Assembly (NCBI RefSeq): GCF_014109825.1
Contig: NZ_CP059576.1
Coordinates: 729,001 to 793,000 of the forward strand
Reading direction: 5' to 3'
Length of the DNA: 64,000 bases
Source: Legionella sp. PC997
GTDB taxonomy: Bacteria; Pseudomonadota; Gammaproteobacteria; Legionellales; Legionellaceae
Positions 61,121 to 64,000 of this stretch are shown here, one piece after another. Numbering within the stretch: the stretch's first letter is position 1; each line of letters starts with the position of its first letter. The notes under the pieces are model-generated. The model searched no databases. It saw only the letters and a program-made list of their open reading frames with translations, and had not been told where the DNA came from. The position numbers were made by a program, and so were the translations under genes.

Positions 61121-64000
61121 ATGGCAGGTAGATATCGTCAGAAGTATATAAATCTGGTTAATCAGTGTAAAAACCCTAATGACCTTCAGCCAATTATTGA
61201 CGCCAAAGGGGGGTGGGGTACTGCCGAGTGCACCATGATTCGTCAGCGATTAAGCGAATTTGCAACACGACAACCATTGCCATTAGGCACAAACTTTGCC
61301 AACGACTACGACCTCAACACATTTTTTACAGTCGGTACAGCATATGGAAGCCATAAAGAACTTGATGATACAGATGTCAAAGATTTACAAACTTTAGCCA
61401 TTGCAAAAAAAGCCTCGCTGCTTAAAGAACGAGCTCTTACCCAAACAATAACAGGGTTAACGCTTACGGATGTTACTACTAATACGGCGGGCTACGTGTC
61501 CCTCAATGCTTATGCCCCCCCTGGTTTAGCTGCTACTCCTGCTGCCAAGCTTTTGGCTCTGGGAACGGCTGGGTTCGATACAACCAACCTAAGGGAAGAA
61601 GACGCCGTTAGATTAGACGCCTTAGTGATTGCAAAAAAAGCCTCGCTGCTTAAAGAACAAGCGCTTACCCAAACAATAACAGGGTTAACGCTTACGGATG
61701 TTACTACTAATACGGCGGACTACCAGCACCTCCATGCTTATGCAACCCCTCTTTCAGGTACTGCTGCTGACAAGCTTTTGGCTCTGGGAACGGCTGGGTT
61801 TGATACAGCCAGCCTAAGGGAAGAAGACGCCGTTAGATTAGACGCCTTAGTGATTGCAAAAAAAGCCTCGCTGCTTAAAGAACAAGCGCTTACCCAAACA
61901 ATAACAGGGTTAACGCTTACGGATGTTACTACTAATACGGCGAACTACCAGCACCTCAATGCTTATGTAACCCCTGGTTCAGGTACTGCTGCTGACAAGC
62001 TTTTGGCTCTGGGAACGGCTGGGTTCGATACAACCAACCTAAGGAAAGAAGACGCCGTTAGATTAGACGCCTTAGTGATTGCAAAAAAAGCCTCGCTGCT
62101 TAAAGAACGAGCTCTTACCCAAACAATAACAGGGTTAACGCTTACGGATGTTACTACTAATACGGCGAACTACCAGCACCTCCATGCTTATGCAACCCCT
62201 CTTTCAGGTACTGCTGCTGACAAGCTTTTGGCTCTGGGAACGGCTGGGTTTGATACAGCCAGCCTAAGGGAAGAAGACGCCGTTAGATTAGACGCCTTAG
62301 TGATTGCAAAAAAAGCCTCGCTGCTTAAAGAACAAGCGCTTACCCAAACAATAACAGGGTTAACGCTTACGGATGTTACTACTAATACGGCGGGCTACGT
62401 GTCCCTCAATGCTTATGCCCCCCCTGGTTTAGCTGCTACTCCTGCTGCCAAGCTTTTGGCTCTGGGAACGGCTGGGTTCGATACAACCAACCTAAGGGAA
62501 GAAGACGCCGTTAGATTAGACGCCTTAGTGATTGCAAAAAAAGCCTCGCTGCTTAAAGAACGAGCTCTTACCCAAACAATAACAGGGTTAACGCTTACGG
62601 ATGTTACTACTAATACGGCGGACTACCAGCACCTCCATGCTTATGCAACCCCTCTTTCAGGTACTGCTGCTGACAAGCTTTTGGCTCTGGGAACGGCTGG
62701 GTTTGATACAGCCAGCCTAAGGGAAGAAGACGCCGTTAGATTAGACGCCTTAGTGATTGCAAAAAAAGCCTCGCTGCTTAAAGAACAAGCGCTTACCCAA
62801 ACAATAACAGGGTTAACGCTTACGGATGTTACTACTAATACGGCGGACTACCAGCACCTCCATGCTTATGCAACCCCTCTTTCAGGTACTGCTGCTGACA
62901 AGCTTTTGGCTCTGGGAACGGCTGGGTTTGATACAGCCAGCCTAAGGGAAGAAGACGCCGTTAGATTAGACGCCTTAGTGATTGCAAAAAAAGCCTCGCT
63001 GCTTAAAGAACAAGCGCTTACCCAAACAATAACAGGGTTAACGCTTACGGATGTTACTACTAATACGGCGAACTACCAGCACCTCAATGCTTATGCAACC
63101 CCTGGTTCAGGTACTGCTGCTGACAAGCTTTTGGCTCTGGGAACGGCTGGGTTCGATACAACCAACCTAAGGAAAGAAGACGCCGTTAGATTAGACGCCT
63201 TAGTGATTGCAAAAAAAACCTCACTTACCAATGCCAAAACGATTACCGATGCCATTAACACCAATTTAACAATGAGCAACGATAAAGTTGTAAATGCAAA
63301 TATCCTGAAAGTTCTGAGAGGTATTGCTACAGCGCCTATGGATACTGTCAGAACGAAGTTAAATTCAGCTAGGGTTATACTTGGAAATGTTGATTTAAGT
63401 GCTGCATTGACTACTGAAGACTTGTTATCAGATGCCGATGCACGAGATATAAAAAAACGAGCTAAAGAAAAGTATCATTTTTTTATGATTTCAGAGGCCA
63501 TTAAAAAAATTGATCAGCCTCAACTCTTGGCGCGCATTGCTGCAGCGGGAGATGAAGATCAGATACTTGCTGAAGTAAATAGACAACGAACCAGTTGGCG
63601 TGTTAATCAAGATTTTGTAAGAAATGATCTATCAGATAGAGATTGGCAGGAAATAAAGAGACAAGCTGGATTAAAACTTGCCGCCATTAATACAAAACCA
63701 AATATGGCAGATTCTTTTTGGCAAACAGGAAAAGATCCTCGTCTCCAACATTTTACTGATAAATTAGTAACAAATGACGGGACCGTATCTAATCCTACTG
63801 CTTCAACTGTGGCTCCAAGTACGGGTGCTGTGGGTATCAGTGCTGCAAATCCTATTGAAACTCGTTATCAAGGGGTAAAATTACAGCAAGGAGATAAAAT
63901 TGAATCAGTTGCCAACTTTCCACAAAAAGCGAGAGGCCAAAATGCTGCACAAGCTACAGCTACAGGAAAGTTAGTTCAGGATCATACTGGTAAAGTAACC
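61121..64000 (+). CDS. Large repeat protein with eight 75/76-residue repeats (3' end outside window)
   Basis: ATG 61121 follows AGGAG with 7-base spacing. The frame stays open to the window end, giving 960 residues. The first about 94 residues are unique (MAGRYRQKYINLVNQCKNPN, with AKGGWGTAECTMIRQRL). Residues 95-696 are eight tandem repeats (units of 75 or 76 residues) containing SLLKEQALTQTITGLTL, LLALGTAGFDT and EEDAVRLDALVIAKK. After the repeats come a helical region, and a Pro/Thr/Ser-rich stretch near residues 890-920. It has no signal peptide. The tandem with the previous gene and helix-rich composition suggest a Dot/Icm effector. A scaffold or binding role is inferred from the repeats only. 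Confidence 0.8.
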   Translation, partial: MAGRYRQKYINLVNQCKNPNDLQPIIDAKGGWGTAECTMIRQRLSEFATRQPLPLGTNFANDYDLNTFFTVGTAYGSHKELDDTDVKDLQTLAIAKKASLLKERALTQTITGLTLTDVTTNTAGYVSLNAYAPPGLAATPAAKLLALGTAGFDTTNLREEDAVRLDALVIAKKASLLKEQALTQTITGLTLTDVTTNTADYQHLHAYATPLSGTAADKLLALGTAGFDTASLREEDAVRLDALVIAKKASLLKEQALTQTITGLTLTDVTTNTANYQHLNAYVTPGSGTAADKLLALGTAGFDTTNLRKEDAVRLDALVIAKKASLLKERALTQTITGLTLTDVTTNTANYQHLHAYATPLSGTAADKLLALGTAGFDTASLREEDAVRLDALVIAKKASLLKEQALTQTITGLTLTDVTTNTAGYVSLNAYAPPGLAATPAAKLLALGTAGFDTTNLREEDAVRLDALVIAKKASLLKERALTQTITGLTLTDVTTNTADYQHLHAYATPLSGTAADKLLALGTAGFDTASLREEDAVRLDALVIAKKASLLKEQALTQTITGLTLTDVTTNTADYQHLHAYATPLSGTAADKLLALGTAGFDTASLREEDAVRLDALVIAKKASLLKEQALTQTITGLTLTDVTTNTANYQHLNAYATPGSGTAADKLLALGTAGFDTTNLRKEDAVRLDALVIAKKTSLTNAKTITDAINTNLTMSNDKVVNANILKVLRGIATAPMDTVRTKLNSARVILGNVDLSAALTTEDLLSDADARDIKKRAKEKYHFFMISEAIKKIDQPQLLARIAAAGDEDQILAEVNRQRTSWRVNQDFVRNDLSDRDWQEIKRQAGLKLAAINTKPNMADSFWQTGKDPRLQHFTDKLVTNDGTVSNPTASTVAPSTGAVGISAANPIETRYQGVKLQQGDKIESVANFPQKARGQNAAQATATGKLVQDHTGKVT
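61403..63208 (+). repeat. Eight near-identical in-frame tandem repeats, 228 or 225 bp
   Basis: Units begin at 61403, 61631, 61856, 62081, 62306, 62534, 62759 and 62984. The first and fifth are 228 bp (variant with GYVSLNAYAPP) and the other six are 225 bp (variant with YQHLHAYATP or YQHLNAY). A partial ninth start is at 63209. DNA identity is very high, so copy number may vary or be mis-assembled. Confidence 0.9.

Noticed and set aside
61403-63208. Tandem repeats as a CRISPR array
   Set aside because: The unit is 225/228 bp, coding and in frame with an open reading frame on the plus strand; there are no short repeats with unique spacers.

Overview
The window comes from a Legionella chromosome, close in gene order to L. 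pneumophila. Evidence: a PlaA-type lysophospholipase, an AnkK/LegA5-like ankyrin protein, several candidate Dot/Icm effectors, and a housekeeping run (rpoD, dnaG, rpsU, tsaD, plsY, hemW, mdh, fadH, waaA, dksA, prmC, prfA, hemA, radA, pilU) in an order that matches my memory of that genus. No database search was possible.

Positions 1 to about 17,710 are the right-hand part of an integrative conjugative element (ICE) lodged at the 3' end of a tRNA(CAU) gene. It starts inside trbB and continues with the Legionella ICE regulatory block: a CsrA paralogue (lvrC/csrT type), lvrB, lvrA and a divergent LexA/CI-like repressor. It ends with an excisionase-like gene overlapping a tyrosine integrase, followed by the tRNA. 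One 10-bp half-site palindrome lies both in the lvrA/repressor gap and just before the excisionase gene, so one regulator probably controls both ends. The other att site is to the left of the window.

The ICE cargo has several parts. A Z1-domain helicase is paired with a 148-aa partner (candidate defence pair). There is an IS66 remnant. A Dam-type methylase with a PD-(D/E)XK nuclease has had its last codons cut off by an IS701-like insertion, and that IS is itself split by a serine-recombinase element. A promoter-led, highly structured RNA region carries a 34-aa ORF. A peptide transporter, an unknown 440-aa protein and a GNAT acetyltransferase follow. The most interesting item is a two-gene split-borosin RiPP locus: a 61-aa precursor with a duplicated SNKIV(S/N)I core next to an OphMA/SonM-like alpha-N-methyltransferase.

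From 17,900 to 57,300 is core chromosome: the dnaG-rpoD macromolecular synthesis region, tetrapyrrole and translation-termination genes (hemA-prfA-prmC in overlap), envelope and lipid genes (plsY, waaA, ispA), DNA repair (phr, radA, xseB) and candidate effector genes between them. From 57,462 to the end are two very large Legionella-type proteins. The second runs off the window and contains eight nearly identical 225/228-bp in-frame repeats.
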